DNA from: Psychroflexus maritimus
GTDB taxonomy: Bacteria > Bacteroidota > Bacteroidia > Flavobacteriales > Flavobacteriaceae
Direction of reading: 5' to 3'
Assembly (NCBI RefSeq): GCF_011089875.1
Contig: NZ_JAANAS010000094.1
Coordinates: 1 to 64,000 of the forward strand
Length of the DNA: 64,000 nucleotides
Below, in pieces: positions 43,910 through 52,612 of the stretch; position 1 is the first letter of the stretch, and each line of letters starts with the position of its first letter. The position numbers were made by a program, and so were the translations under genes. Under the pieces are notes generated by a model that was not told the DNA's origin, did no database searches, and worked only from the letters and a program-made list of their open reading frames with translations.

Positions 43910-44347
43910 TTATTGCTGAAACTTTTGCATTAATTTTTGTTGCATTTCAGGATCTGATTGTACTTTTTGATTGATCATTTGAAATTCTTCAACGCTCATT
44001 CCATATTCTTTGATTTTGGCATCCATCATTTGCTGGATTTCGTCATTCATAGCTTCCACTTTTTGTAAAGCGGATTTGTGCTTTTTCTTGTCTTCATCAG
44101 AAGCTTCTACTTCTGCATCTGGGTTTAATGAAGCTTGATGAATTTCATTAAATTTTTCAACACTTAAACCTTCATCTTCAATTACACTAACCATTTTTTG
44201 TTGAGCTTTCATGTTCTCTTGCTGTACAGCTTGAAAAGCATTGGCGAACTTGTCAAATTGTTCGTCTGTTACTTCTTGAGCCTGAGCACCAAAAGTGGTT
44301 AAAACTGCAATTGATAGAATACTTAAAATTTTCGATATACGATTCAT
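43910..44347 (-). CDS. DUF4168 periplasmic protein
   Basis: The 145-aa product has a signal peptide (1-23, AQA-Q cleavage) and two similar helical repeats: VTDEQFDKFANAFQAVQQE... GLSVEKFNEIHQASLNPD, and KVEAMNDEIQQMMDAKIKEYGMSVEEFQMINQKVQSDPE. This is the DUF4168 pattern. It is rich in Gln, Met and charged residues with no cysteine. Function unknown; the fold suggests a helical bundle in the periplasm. Single gene with its own terminator. Confidence 0.75.
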   Translation of the reverse strand: MNRISKILSILSIAVLTTFGAQAQEVTDEQFDKFANAFQAVQQENMKAQQKMVSVIEDEGLSVEKFNEIHQASLNPDAEVEASDEDKKKHKSALQKVEAMNDEIQQMMDAKIKEYGMSVEEFQMINQKVQSDPEMQQKLMQKFQQ

Positions 44348-44474
44348 AAATTTATATTTTGTACAATACTAAGAAAAATCTAGGTTTTTAATGTTGGATT
44401 AAGATTATTTTATAAAACCACCGAAGAAACAAAGTGTATTATACCAATTTAACCATCAAATGACGCTATTTAGC

Positions 44475-45263
44475 TCATTCATTTTTTTTATCGTATTTCT
44501 TGGCCTTTTCCCAATATTCATCTAATTCTGTAAGATTCATTGTTTGCATGTCTTTCTTGTCTTTAGCTACTGCGGCTTCAATATACTTAAAACGCTTGAT
44601 AAATTTTTTATTGGTTTTTTCTAAGGCATTTTCTGGATTTACATTAAGAAATCGTGCGTAATTAATTAAAGAGAACAAAATATCACCAAACTCTGCTTCT
44701 ATTTGTGCTTGGTTATTTTGTAAAACTTCATCGTGTAGTTCTTCTAACTCTTCCCTAACCTTTTCAAATACTTGGTCTTTTTTCTCCCAATCAAAACCAA
44801 CAGCGGCTACTTTATCTTGAATTCTGCTGGCTTTAACCACAGCAGGTAAAGATTTTGGCACGCCAGAAAGAACGCTTTTATTCCCTTCTTTAAGTTTCAG
44901 CTTTTCCCAATTTTCTTTGACTTCTTCCTCATTCTGCACTTCAACGTCACCATAAATATGCGGGTGACGGTCTATTAGTTTTTCTGAGATACTATGGGCC
45001 ACATCGGCTATGTCAAATGCTTTTTGCTCGGCACCAATTTTTGAATAGAAAACAATATGTAAAAGCAAATCACCTAGCTCTTTTTTAATTTCAATCAGGT
45101 TGTTATCTAATATGGCATCGGCTAATTCGTATGTTTCTTCAATAGTTAATTGCCTTAAACTTGCTAAAGTTTGCTTTCTATCCCAAGGACATTTTTCTCT
45201 TAACTCGTCCATGATGTCAAGCAAACGTTCAAAGGCTTTTAATTGTTCTTTTCTAGTGTGCAT
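44475..45263 (-). CDS. mazG: nucleoside triphosphate pyrophosphohydrolase MazG
   Basis: The 262-aa product has two tandem MazG domains: the first with CPWDRKQTLASLRQLTIEETYELADAI and ELGDLLLHIVFYSKI, the second with EELEELHDEV and EFGDILFSLINYARF. Both metal sites (ExxE and ExxD) look intact. MazG hydrolyses all nucleoside triphosphates to monophosphates and so guards the nucleotide pool and lowers (p)ppGpp precursors. The full-length form separates it from the small relative at 32140-32466. ATG start, 12 bp downstream of the THUMP methyltransferase stop, so the two are probably co-transcribed. Confidence 0.93.
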   Translation of the reverse strand: MHTRKEQLKAFERLLDIMDELREKCPWDRKQTLASLRQLTIEETYELADAILDNNLIEIKKELGDLLLHIVFYSKIGAEQKAFDIADVAHSISEKLIDRHPHIYGDVEVQNEEEVKENWEKLKLKEGNKSVLSGVPKSLPAVVKASRIQDKVAAVGFDWEKKDQVFEKVREELEELHDEVLQNNQAQIEAEFGDILFSLINYARFLNVNPENALEKTNKKFIKRFKYIEAAVAKDKKDMQTMNLTELDEYWEKAKKYDKKNE

Positions 45264-45275
45264 TAAATATAAGTT

Positions 45276-46436
45276 TTATTTTTTAGCTTTATAATCATTG
45301 AAGCTACCTCTAAAGATTTCGTATTTAAGTAACCGTGATTCAATTTTTCCATTAAATAATTTAATTCGCTTGGAAGGTTTCAGTCCTATATGTTTAATAT
45401 TTTCGCCAAAAGCTGTAATCATCCAAGCTTCAGATTGTGGATAATTATTTTTAAGTATATCACCAAGTTTTTCGTAAAAGGCATCAGCATCAAGTTCTAG
45501 TCGTTCACCATAAGGAGGATTAAAAGCCATAAAAAGCGGGCCTCTATTTTCTTTTTCACTTTTAAAAAAGTCTTTTATTTCTACTTGAATAAACTCACTT
45601 AAGTCGGCATTTTTAATGTTATCTATACTTTTCATCACGGCAGAAGGGGCTTTATCAAAGCCTTTAATTTTAAAATTAAAATCGCTTATTTTCTTAAGTG
45701 AAGATTGGTAGATTAATTGAAACAATTCTTCGTCATAATTTTTCCATTTACTAAAACCAAATTCTTTTCGGTTCAAGTTAGGAGGAATATTACATGCCAT
45801 CATTGCAGCTTCAATTAAAAAAGTACCGCTTCCACACATGGGGTCTAAAAAATCTGATTGCCCATTCCATCCTGCTAGTTTTAAAATTCCAGCGGCTAAA
45901 ACTTCATTAATTGGTGCTATATTAGTTGCACTTCTATAGGCTCTTTTAAACAGAGGTTGACCTGAAGAATCTAAAGACAGAGTACATTCGTCTTTAAATA
46001 AATGTACATTAATTTTTAAGTCAGGGTCTTTGGTATCTATATCTGGTCGTTTCCCTTTTAACTTTCGCAAACGGTCTGCAATAGCATCCTTTACCCGGAA
46101 TAAAACAAATTGCGAGTTATTAAAAACTTGCGAGTTAACCGTAGATTGAATGGCAAAAGTTTCATCCTCACCAATCCAATCTTCCCATGGAAAATTATAA
46201 ACCGAATGGTACAAATCGGCTTCATTGTTAACTGTAAATTTTTTAACAGGTAATAAGATTGAAAGCGCAGTCCTGAGGTTTAAATTAGCTTTATACAGAA
46301 AACCTAAATCTCCTACAAAACTTACGTTTCTTACTCCTTTTTTTATATCTCTTGCTCCCAATTTTAATAATTCATTTTCTAAGACTTCTTCTAGTCCGTA
46401 GAAAGTTTTGGCCAGCATATTATAATTATTTCCCAT
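45276..46436 (-). CDS. THUMP-domain rRNA guanine-N2 methyltransferase (RlmL-like)
   Basis: The 386-aa product has an N-terminal ferredoxin-like plus THUMP region (about 1-160, with LAKTFYGLEEVLENELLKLG) and a C-terminal SAM-dependent methyltransferase domain with DPMCGSGTFLIEAAMMACN and the N2-guanine methylation motif FNPPYGERLE. It corresponds to the N-terminal half of E. coli RlmKL, which makes m2G2445 in 23S rRNA. The RlmK half is absent, as usual in Bacteroidota. A second ATG at 46418 (MLAKTFYG) is possible and closer to the domain start. mazG follows 12 bp downstream. Confidence 0.88.
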   Translation of the reverse strand: MGNNYNMLAKTFYGLEEVLENELLKLGARDIKKGVRNVSFVGDLGFLYKANLNLRTALSILLPVKKFTVNNEADLYHSVYNFPWEDWIGEDETFAIQSTVNSQVFNNSQFVLFRVKDAIADRLRKLKGKRPDIDTKDPDLKINVHLFKDECTLSLDSSGQPLFKRAYRSATNIAPINEVLAAGILKLAGWNGQSDFLDPMCGSGTFLIEAAMMACNIPPNLNRKEFGFSKWKNYDEELFQLIYQSSLKKISDFNFKIKGFDKAPSAVMKSIDNIKNADLSEFIQVEIKDFFKSEKENRGPLFMAFNPPYGERLELDADAFYEKLGDILKNNYPQSEAWMITAFGENIKHIGLKPSKRIKLFNGKIESRLLKYEIFRGSFNDYKAKK

Positions 46437-46482
46437 TAAAATTTAGGTTTTAGATGACAAAAATAGATTAATTTTGCGGTTT

Positions 46483-47214
46483 ATGATGAAATCTAAAGAA
46501 AACTGGTTTAAATCGTGGTTTGATTCTCCTTATTATCACCTTCTCTATAAACATAGAAATGAAGAGGAGGCTTTGTTTTTTATAACACACTTAATCAAGC
46601 TCTTTCCTTCAAGCAAGCAATCTTTGCTAGATATGGCTTGTGGGAGAGGTCGTCATTCTAGGATGTTTCATAAAATGGGGCTAGAGGTTACAGGTGTTGA
46701 TTTATCCAAAAACAATATTGCATTTGCGCGCAAGTTTGAAGCTAAGGGCTTAAAGTTTATGCAAAAAGACATGCTTATTCCTATGCCTTCAAAATTTGAT
46801 TTAGTGACTAATCTCTTTACTAGCATGGGTTATTTCCCAAATGCTTCCGACAATTGGAAAGTTATACAAAGCATGAAAACTAACTTGAAAGTTGGAGGTT
46901 ATGGGGTGATTGATTTTTTAAATGTGAATTATGCTGAAAAGTTATTCCCTTCAAAAGAAACTAAAGAAATAGATGGAGTTCAATTTTCTATCACTAAGAC
47001 GGCAGATGATTCTTTTTTTTATAAGCATATTGAAGTTGATGACCAAGGTAAAAAATTTGAATTTATAGAGAAACTAAAAAAAATAAATCGAAGTGAATTT
47101 GAAGATTGTATTAAAAAAGAAGGGCTTGAATTAATTCATATTTTTGGTAATCACGATTTATCTGAATTTAAAAAAAACACCTCTAAGAGGTTAATTCTTA
47201 TTTTTAAAAAATGA
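46483..47214 (+). CDS. class I SAM-dependent methyltransferase
   Basis: The product, about 243 aa, has a standard methyltransferase fold: LLDMACGRGRHSRMF (SAM-binding motif I), VTGVDLSKNNIAFARK (motif II) and DLVTNLFTSMGYF (motif IV). The substrate is not evident. Two adjacent ATGs (46483, 46486) are possible. The frame opens at a TTG (46474), but that codon is part of the -7 box TAATTTTG (46469-46476), so transcription would start 1-3 nt before the ATG and leave almost no leader. Its stop overlaps the ZIP transporter start by 4 bp (ATGA), making these two an operon. Confidence 0.85.
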   Translation: MMKSKENWFKSWFDSPYYHLLYKHRNEEEALFFITHLIKLFPSSKQSLLDMACGRGRHSRMFHKMGLEVTGVDLSKNNIAFARKFEAKGLKFMQKDMLIPMPSKFDLVTNLFTSMGYFPNASDNWKVIQSMKTNLKVGGYGVIDFLNVNYAEKLFPSKETKEIDGVQFSITKTADDSFFYKHIEVDDQGKKFEFIEKLKKINRSEFEDCIKKEGLELIHIFGNHDLSEFKKNTSKRLILIFKK

Positions 47215-47888
47215 CCTATATTTTACCATTATTAGCTGTTTTACTGGGCTACCTTATTGCCTTAGCCATAAAAAAAACCACTTCGGGTATTAATTTACTT
47301 TTGGCCTTTAGTGGTGCTTTTTTACTGTCGATTACAGTTTTTGAATTTATTCCTCATGTGTATCATTCTGAAGCCAGTAATATTGGTGTTTTTGTAATGC
47401 TAGGAATTTTAATTCAATTGATGCTTGAATTTCTTTCTGGCGGTGCCGAACATGGTCATACGCATTACGACATTGAAAAATCTCACTTTCCTTGGGCACT
47501 TTTTTTTAGCTTATGTATTCATTCATTGTTAGAAGGATTCCCTATTGGACAATCGGATACTTTATTGGTGGCTGTGGTCATTCACAAAATGCCAGTGGCT
47601 ATCATTATAAGTTCTTTTCTATTAAAAACGCAACTAAAAAAATGGCAAGTTCTTGTTTTCGTTTTACTATTTGGGCTAATGACTCCTTTAGGGCATTTAT
47701 TAAGTGATTTATTAAATCAATTTAAAACCTATTTGACTTACGTTGATGCGGTAGTAGTTGGGATTTTCCTTCATATTTCAACAACAATATTATTTGAATC
47801 ACAAAAAAACCATCGATTTAACGCTTCAAAATTTATTGTGATTGTAATTGGAATTGTGGCTGCTTACTTTCTAGGTCATGCACACTAA
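47211..47888 (+). CDS. ZIP-family metal transporter
   Basis: The 225-aa product has about seven to eight membrane segments. Between segments there is a His-rich loop GGAEHGHTHYD (about residues 78-90), and the metal-binding helices carry SLCIHSLLEGFPIG and VVIHKMPVAIII, matching the HxxxEG and HKxP motifs of ZIP carriers that take up zinc or iron. It is somewhat shorter than most bacterial ZIPs but the motifs are complete. It is translationally coupled to the upstream methyltransferase gene by a 4-bp overlap. Confidence 0.85.
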   Translation: MTYILPLLAVLLGYLIALAIKKTTSGINLLLAFSGAFLLSITVFEFIPHVYHSEASNIGVFVMLGILIQLMLEFLSGGAEHGHTHYDIEKSHFPWALFFSLCIHSLLEGFPIGQSDTLLVAVVIHKMPVAIIISSFLLKTQLKKWQVLVFVLLFGLMTPLGHLLSDLLNQFKTYLTYVDAVVVGIFLHISTTILFESQKNHRFNASKFIVIVIGIVAAYFLGHAH

Positions 47889-47908
47889 ACTAAGCATTTG
47901 AAAGCTTT

Positions 47909-48211
47909 TTAGAAACGTCTTTTAATAGGTCCTGTAATATCTTCTAAGTCGTCTTTTACCTTCTTGGTTTCTTCTTCAATTTGTTTAGTTACATCAACCT
48001 TGTTAAACTCGTCTTTAAAAGGCTTGGTATGCGTTTCTGTAGATTTGGTAATTTCTGATTTTATTTCATCGGTAGCATTTCTTACCGACTTCATCGTTTG
48101 TCCTAAAGTACGAGCTATGTCTGGAATTTTGTCTGCGCCAAAAACCATTACAACAATTAATAAAATAACTGCTATTTCTGCTCCACTAATAAAATATAAG
48201 GTAAAAATCAT
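47909..48211 (-). CDS. TatA/TatE-family twin-arginine translocase subunit
   Basis: The 100-aa product has one membrane segment near the N terminus (about 9-25, IAVILLIVVMVFGADKIPD with the TatA-type hinge FGADKIPDIARTLGQ) followed by an amphipathic helix and an acidic/basic C-terminal helix. TatA-type subunits form the pore of the twin-arginine export system; TatB is possible because of the longer tail. No other tat gene is adjacent. TATCTTTG (48223-48216, minus strand) ends 4 nt before the ATG, so the mRNA may have no leader at all. Confidence 0.85.
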   Translation of the reverse strand: MIFTLYFISGAEIAVILLIVVMVFGADKIPDIARTLGQTMKSVRNATDEIKSEITKSTETHTKPFKDEFNKVDVTKQIEEETKKVKDDLEDITGPIKRRF

Positions 48212-48307
48212 ACTGCAAAGATAAGGTATTTCCTAGAATTTTATGCTTAAATTTTCTGAATACTAAAATTGAAAAAAACTTGTTTTTATTAGTAAACCAA
48301 GCAAAAA

Positions 48308-49171
48308 TTAAACATAGTTTGTAAAAATTGATGTCGCTTGATTATAGCTTGATTCAAACCTGGCCATACCAACGCCATGGTCTATTTTATGCTGATTAAA
48401 ATAAGAAATCATTTTTTCAGTGGGCATATTTCCGGTGAGTTGATCTTTAGCCATTGGGCATCCTCCAAATCCTTGAATAGCTCCATCAAATCTCCTGCAT
48501 CCAGCGGTAAAAGCAGCATTTACTTTTTCATACCAAGTGGTTGGCGTAGTGTGTAAATGAGCTCCAAATTCAATTTTAGGAAATTGGGGGATTAGGTTTT
48601 TAAAAAGGTAGTCGATGGTTTTTGCATCTGATGTTCCAACAGTATCTGATAGAGACAAAATTTGCACTCCCATTTGAGCAAGCTTTTCGGTCCATTCTGC
48701 AACTACCTCAACGCTCCAAGGATCACCATAAGGATTTCCGAAACCCATAGATAAATAGGCTACAACTTCTTTATTATGGGTTGAGGCCAAGTCAAGAATT
48801 TTCTTCAATAACTCTACCGATTCATTTATTGTTTTGTGTGTATTTCTCATTTGAAAATTTTCAGAAATAGAAAAAGGATAACCTAAGTAGTTAATCTCAG
48901 GATGTTTACAAGCCTCTTCTGCACCGCGGTAATTAGCCACTATAGCTAGTAATTTTGAATTTGTTCTAGATAAATCTAAGCGACTTAAGACTTCGGCGGA
49001 GTCTTTCATTTGAGGAATAGCTTTTGGTGAAACAAAACTTCCAAAATCTAAGGTGTCAAACCCACATTCTAACAATAGTTGGAGGTATTGCACCTTTAAA
49101 TCGGTAGGAATAAAGTTTTTTATTCCTTGCATGGCATCTCTTGGACACTCAATTAATTTCAATTTATCCAT
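48308..49171 (-). CDS. hydroxymethylglutaryl-CoA lyase-family enzyme
   Basis: The 287-aa product is a DRE-TIM metallolyase of the HMG-CoA lyase group: LIECPRDAMQGIKNF replaces the usual EVGPRDG, FGSFVSPKAIPQM carries the lyase-specific block, LSLSDTVGTS and the metal-binding HLHTT follow, and GGCPMAKDQLTGN contains the active-site cysteine of HMG-CoA lyases. HMG-CoA lyase splits HMG-CoA into acetyl-CoA and acetoacetate in leucine degradation. The altered first motif means a related aldol lyase is possible. TATCTTTG (49183-49176) ends 4 nt before the ATG, predicting a leaderless mRNA. Confidence 0.82.
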   Translation of the reverse strand: MDKLKLIECPRDAMQGIKNFIPTDLKVQYLQLLLECGFDTLDFGSFVSPKAIPQMKDSAEVLSRLDLSRTNSKLLAIVANYRGAEEACKHPEINYLGYPFSISENFQMRNTHKTINESVELLKKILDLASTHNKEVVAYLSMGFGNPYGDPWSVEVVAEWTEKLAQMGVQILSLSDTVGTSDAKTIDYLFKNLIPQFPKIEFGAHLHTTPTTWYEKVNAAFTAGCRRFDGAIQGFGGCPMAKDQLTGNMPTEKMISYFNQHKIDHGVGMARFESSYNQATSIFTNYV

Positions 49172-49227
49172 AGTTCAAAGATACGATTTTATAAAATTCG
49201 TAAAAAAACTATTTTTAAACATTTAAT

Positions 49228-49839
49228 CTATAAAAAAAGCGCAAAAGCAATCAAAACGAAAACAGCAATTTGAACCCATTTAACTATTTTTAAAACTCGT
49301 TTATTTTGTTGAATGTAGTTGGCTATTTTTCCAGCTGAAAAAGCCACAAGGGAAAAAATAAGTAAAGCTTGTAACATAAATACTAAACCCAAAACATACA
49401 ATTGAATCTCGACATAAGCCGATGTATTCCAAACAAAATTTGGAAAAAAAGCAAGAAAAAAGATACTTACTTTTGGGTTAAGAACATTCATCAAAAAGCC
49501 TCGTTTCAGAAGTTTTTTTGACGATTCGGTTGTGGTTTTTTCGTTCAAGCTTAAACTATTCTCAGAACGATAGATAGAGTAAGCAAGATAAAGCAAGTAA
49601 CCTGCTCCTAAAAGCTGAACTAAAGAAAAAAGAAATTCAGATTGATTAATTAGGGCTGCCACACCAAAGGCTACTAAAGTAGTGTGCACTAATACACCTG
49701 AAACCAAACCTAAGCTAAGCATTATACCAGCTTTCTTTCCTTTGGACATACTCTTCACTAATACATAAATGATATCTGGCCCCGGTGACAAGGTTAAAAT
49801 CACGGAAGCTATTAAAAAGGAAATTAAGTGGGGAATCAT
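49228..49839 (-). CDS. LysE/RhtB-family amino-acid exporter
   Basis: The 203-aa product has six predicted membrane segments and the family signature near the N terminus, TLSPGPDIIYVLVKSMSKGKKAG, with GLVSGVLVHTTLVAFG and GFLMNVLNPKVSIFFLAF following. LysE/RhtB carriers export amino acids; the substrate cannot be read from sequence. The downstream HMG-CoA lyase-type gene may hint at branched-chain amino acids, weakly. It starts 4 bp after the stop of the upstream methyltransferase gene on the same strand. Confidence 0.85.
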   Translation of the reverse strand: MIPHLISFLIASVILTLSPGPDIIYVLVKSMSKGKKAGIMLSLGLVSGVLVHTTLVAFGVAALINQSEFLFSLVQLLGAGYLLYLAYSIYRSENSLSLNEKTTTESSKKLLKRGFLMNVLNPKVSIFFLAFFPNFVWNTSAYVEIQLYVLGLVFMLQALLIFSLVAFSAGKIANYIQQNKRVLKIVKWVQIAVFVLIAFALFL

Positions 49840-49843
49840 AAAA

Positions 49844-50473
49844 TCAATTTGTTATTTTCTCTAGAACAATTAATCGATTGCTTTCAAAACTTACTTGAAA
49901 ACCAAAATTTTGGGCAATATATTTAAAACTATCAAAGGTGTAAATAAACACATGTGTTGGGTCTTTGATGTAGTACCAATCCTTAAAATTAGACTTTTGC
50001 TCTTCAAAAAGTTGAGTCATAACATATAATTTTCCACCTTCAAATAACAACTGATTTAATTTTGTGAATTCTTCATTGGGGTGATGAAAATGTTCAGCAA
50101 CTTCACAGCAAGCAATATAATTGTATTTTTTTTTCAAATTTTCTGCAATGGGCTGAAAAAATGGGTCATAAAGTAAAACCTGATAATTATTTTCTTTGAG
50201 CACTTTGGCAATAACTGGACCTGTTCCACATCCATAATCTAAACCTAAATGATGTGGCTTAAAATCCTGAAGAATACGATGAGTTATGGGCGAAGTAAAA
50301 TCTCTATACCGCGGATCAAAAACATCATTATTATGAGTAAGATAACGCTCTTCTTCAAGATTGGCTTCCAAAAAAGTAGAATTTTCTTTGACATAAGACA
50401 AGCAATTGGTGCATTGGTAGAAATGGGACGTCACTTTTACGGTTAGCAAAGTATTGCATAAACTACAATTCAT
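49844..50473 (-). CDS. class I SAM-dependent methyltransferase with N-terminal zinc ribbon
   Basis: The 209-aa product has a small zinc-ribbon (C3, C6, C21, C24 in MNCSLC and YQCTNC) followed by a methyltransferase fold with LGLDYGCGTGPVIAKVL (motif I), LLYDPFFQP and the CCEVAEHFHHP block. The arrangement resembles small-molecule or sugar methyltransferases, but the substrate is unknown. It is directly followed by the LysE gene (4 bp), and precedes the rpsA terminator region, so it forms a two-gene unit. Confidence 0.8.
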   Translation of the reverse strand: MNCSLCNTLLTVKVTSHFYQCTNCLSYVKENSTFLEANLEEERYLTHNNDVFDPRYRDFTSPITHRILQDFKPHHLGLDYGCGTGPVIAKVLKENNYQVLLYDPFFQPIAENLKKKYNYIACCEVAEHFHHPNEEFTKLNQLLFEGGKLYVMTQLFEEQKSNFKDWYYIKDPTHVFIYTFDSFKYIAQNFGFQVSFESNRLIVLEKITN

Positions 50474-50530
50474 AGCGTGTTTTTGAGTTCAAATTTAAGG
50501 AATAATTTTATGTGAAATTTATGAGATAAA

Positions 50531-50559
50531 AAAAACCGCTTCGGTGAGAAGCGGTTTTT
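50531..50559 (-). terminator. intrinsic terminator after rpsA
   Basis: AAAAACCGCTTC (50531-50542) and GAAGCGGTTTTT (50548-50559) form a perfect 12-bp stem with a 5-nt loop, U-rich on the minus strand, 22 bp after the rpsA stop codon. Confidence 0.9.
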
Positions 50560-50580
50560 ACAGTAACTATGTTTAGAAAA

Positions 50581-52413
50581 TTACTTTCCTTCCATTTTAT
50601 CTTTTAGAGCTTGAAGCTCTGCGTTAGCATCACCAAGAGTAGTTTTCTGACTTTCGTCTTTTGCTTTCTTAGCCGCTGTCTTCACTATTTTTTGCTCTTC
50701 TTCTTTGAACATTACAGTGTGTGAAGCAACTACACGTTTAAATTCCTTATTGAACTCAATGATTTGGAATTCTGCTTCTTCTCCTTTTTTCAACTTAGAG
50801 CCATCTTCTTTTTCTAAATGTCTTCCAGGAATAAATGCAGTAACATCTTCATTAAATTCAATAGTAGCTCCTTTATCAACCATTTCTGTTATTGCAGCAG
50901 TATGCTTAGTACCTACAGCAAATTCAGTTGCATAATCATCCCAAGGGTTTTTCTCAGTTTGTTTATGACCAAGGCTTAATTTACGACCGTTAACGTCTAA
51001 TTCAAGAACAACAACGTCTAATTTATCACCTACTTTACAGAATTCTGATGGGTGCTTGATTTTCTTAGTCCAAGATAAATCAGAAATGTAAATTAATCCA
51101 TCAATTCCTTCTTCTAATTCTACAAAAACACCAAAATTAGTAAAGTTTCTAACTTCACCTGTATGTTTAGAACCTACAGGGTACTTTTCAGTAATATCAG
51201 TCCAAGGATCTGGAGTTAATTGTTTAATTCCGAGTGACATTTTGCGATCTTCTCTATCTAGAGTAAGAACTTTAGCTTTTACTTTATCACCCACTGTCAC
51301 AAAGTCTTGAGCTGATCTTAAGTGTGTGCTCCAAGACATTTCAGAAACGTGTATTAATCCTTCAACGCCTTCTTCAACTTCAATAAATGCACCGTAATCT
51401 GCAATTACAGTAACCACGCCTTCTACTTCATCTCCTTCTTTTAATTCAGGATTTAAGGCTTCCCAAGGGTGTTTGCTCAATTGTTTTAATCCAAGTTGAA
51501 TTCTTGTTTTGTCTTCATCAAAGTCTAAAATTACCACATTAAGTGTTTGATCTAACTCAACAACTTCGTTAGGGTGGTTAATTCTTGACCATGAAAGGTC
51601 TGTAATATGAACTAATCCGTCAACTCCTCCAAGGTCAACAAATACACCGTAAGAAGTGATGTTTTTCACCACACCTTCTAGTACTTGACCTTTTTCTAAT
51701 TGACCAATAATTTCTTTTTTCTGCTCTTCAATATCAGCTTCAATAAGTGCTTTGTGCGAAACAACAACATTTTTAAATTCGTGATTAATTTTCACTACTT
51801 TAAATTCCATTGTTTTGCCAACGTAAGCATCGTAATCGCGGATTGGCTTCACATCAATTTGAGAACCAGGTAAGAAAGCTTCAATACCAAACACATCTAC
51901 AATCATACCACCTTTAGTTCTGCACTTCACAAAACCTTTTACAATAGTACCATCTTCTTGTGCATTGTTCACTCTTTCCCAAGCTTTAATTACTCGAGCT
52001 TTTCTGTGCGAAAGAATTAATTGTCCTTCAGCATCTTCTCTTACATCAATAAGTACATCTACGGTATCGCCTACTTTTAAGTCGGGATTATACCTAAACT
52101 CATTTAATGAAATAACACCTTCACTTTTTGCATTGATGTCAATGATAGCGTCTTGATCGGTAAGATTTACCACAGTGCCTTCAACCACCTCATTGTTAAG
52201 TGTTTCTACGAAGTTTTCAGCGACTAATTTTTCAAATTCATTTAACTTTTCATCCTCTACTTCCTCAATTCCTTCTTTGTAGCGATGCCAATCAAATTCT
52301 TTTAAAAATTGTTCTGGATTTTGTTGCTGCGCAGAGGCTTGCAACTTATTTTGGTTAGTTTGTTCTTGAGCTACGTCTTGCGTTTGCTCTTCTTTTTTTA
52401 CTTCTTCAGCCAT
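50581..52413 (-). CDS. rpsA: 30S ribosomal protein S1
   Basis: S1 binds single-stranded mRNA and helps load it on the ribosome. The 610-aa product has a Gln/Lys/Glu-rich N terminus and six S1 (OB-fold) domains, recognisable from their openings: GTVVNLTDQDAIIDI, GFVKCRTKGGMIVDV, GVVKNITSYGVFVDL, GVVTVIADYGAFIEV, GEVRNFTNFGVFVEL and the degenerate AAITEMVDKGATIEF. The length is that of full S1; Bacteroidota S1 has the complete set. The leader is about 111 nt and starts with a 10-bp palindrome (52515-52524). S1 takes on greater weight in an organism whose anti-Shine-Dalgarno is altered. Confidence 0.96.
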   Translation of the reverse strand: MAEEVKKEEQTQDVAQEQTNQNKLQASAQQQNPEQFLKEFDWHRYKEGIEEVEDEKLNEFEKLVAENFVETLNNEVVEGTVVNLTDQDAIIDINAKSEGVISLNEFRYNPDLKVGDTVDVLIDVREDAEGQLILSHRKARVIKAWERVNNAQEDGTIVKGFVKCRTKGGMIVDVFGIEAFLPGSQIDVKPIRDYDAYVGKTMEFKVVKINHEFKNVVVSHKALIEADIEEQKKEIIGQLEKGQVLEGVVKNITSYGVFVDLGGVDGLVHITDLSWSRINHPNEVVELDQTLNVVILDFDEDKTRIQLGLKQLSKHPWEALNPELKEGDEVEGVVTVIADYGAFIEVEEGVEGLIHVSEMSWSTHLRSAQDFVTVGDKVKAKVLTLDREDRKMSLGIKQLTPDPWTDITEKYPVGSKHTGEVRNFTNFGVFVELEEGIDGLIYISDLSWTKKIKHPSEFCKVGDKLDVVVLELDVNGRKLSLGHKQTEKNPWDDYATEFAVGTKHTAAITEMVDKGATIEFNEDVTAFIPGRHLEKEDGSKLKKGEEAEFQIIEFNKEFKRVVASHTVMFKEEEQKIVKTAAKKAKDESQKTTLGDANAELQALKDKMEGK

Positions 52414-52528
52414 TGAAGATTAAATTTGTATTCTGTACGTTCAAGGAAATTTAAGCAGAAACACACAGAAGTTGTTTTACATTAGATTACTGAAGCTCAA
52501 GCATTTCCTCTTAGCGCTTAAGCGAGTG

Positions 52529-52561
52529 CAAAAGTAATAATTTTTTTTTATCAAAAAACAA
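52529..52561 (-). promoter_or_regulatory. rpsA promoter
   Basis: On the minus strand TTG (52561-52559), a 22-nt spacer and TACTTTTG (52536-52529) resemble the Bacteroidota consensus, followed directly by CACTCGC as at the tRNA-His promoter and, with one change, at rRNA P1 and P2. The -33 spacing is at the long end. Confidence 0.65.
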
Positions 52562-52593
52562 AAAAGCCTAACAATTAACTGTTAGGCTTTTTT
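52561..52593 (-). terminator. intrinsic terminator after the surface lipoprotein gene
   Basis: AAAAAGCCTAACA (52561-52573) and TGTTAGGCTTTTT (52580-52592) form a perfect stem with a 6-nt loop. It ends the lipoprotein gene on the minus strand and overlaps the -33 region of the rpsA promoter. Confidence 0.85.
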
Positions 52594-52612
52594 AGTAACT
52601 TAACTACTTATG

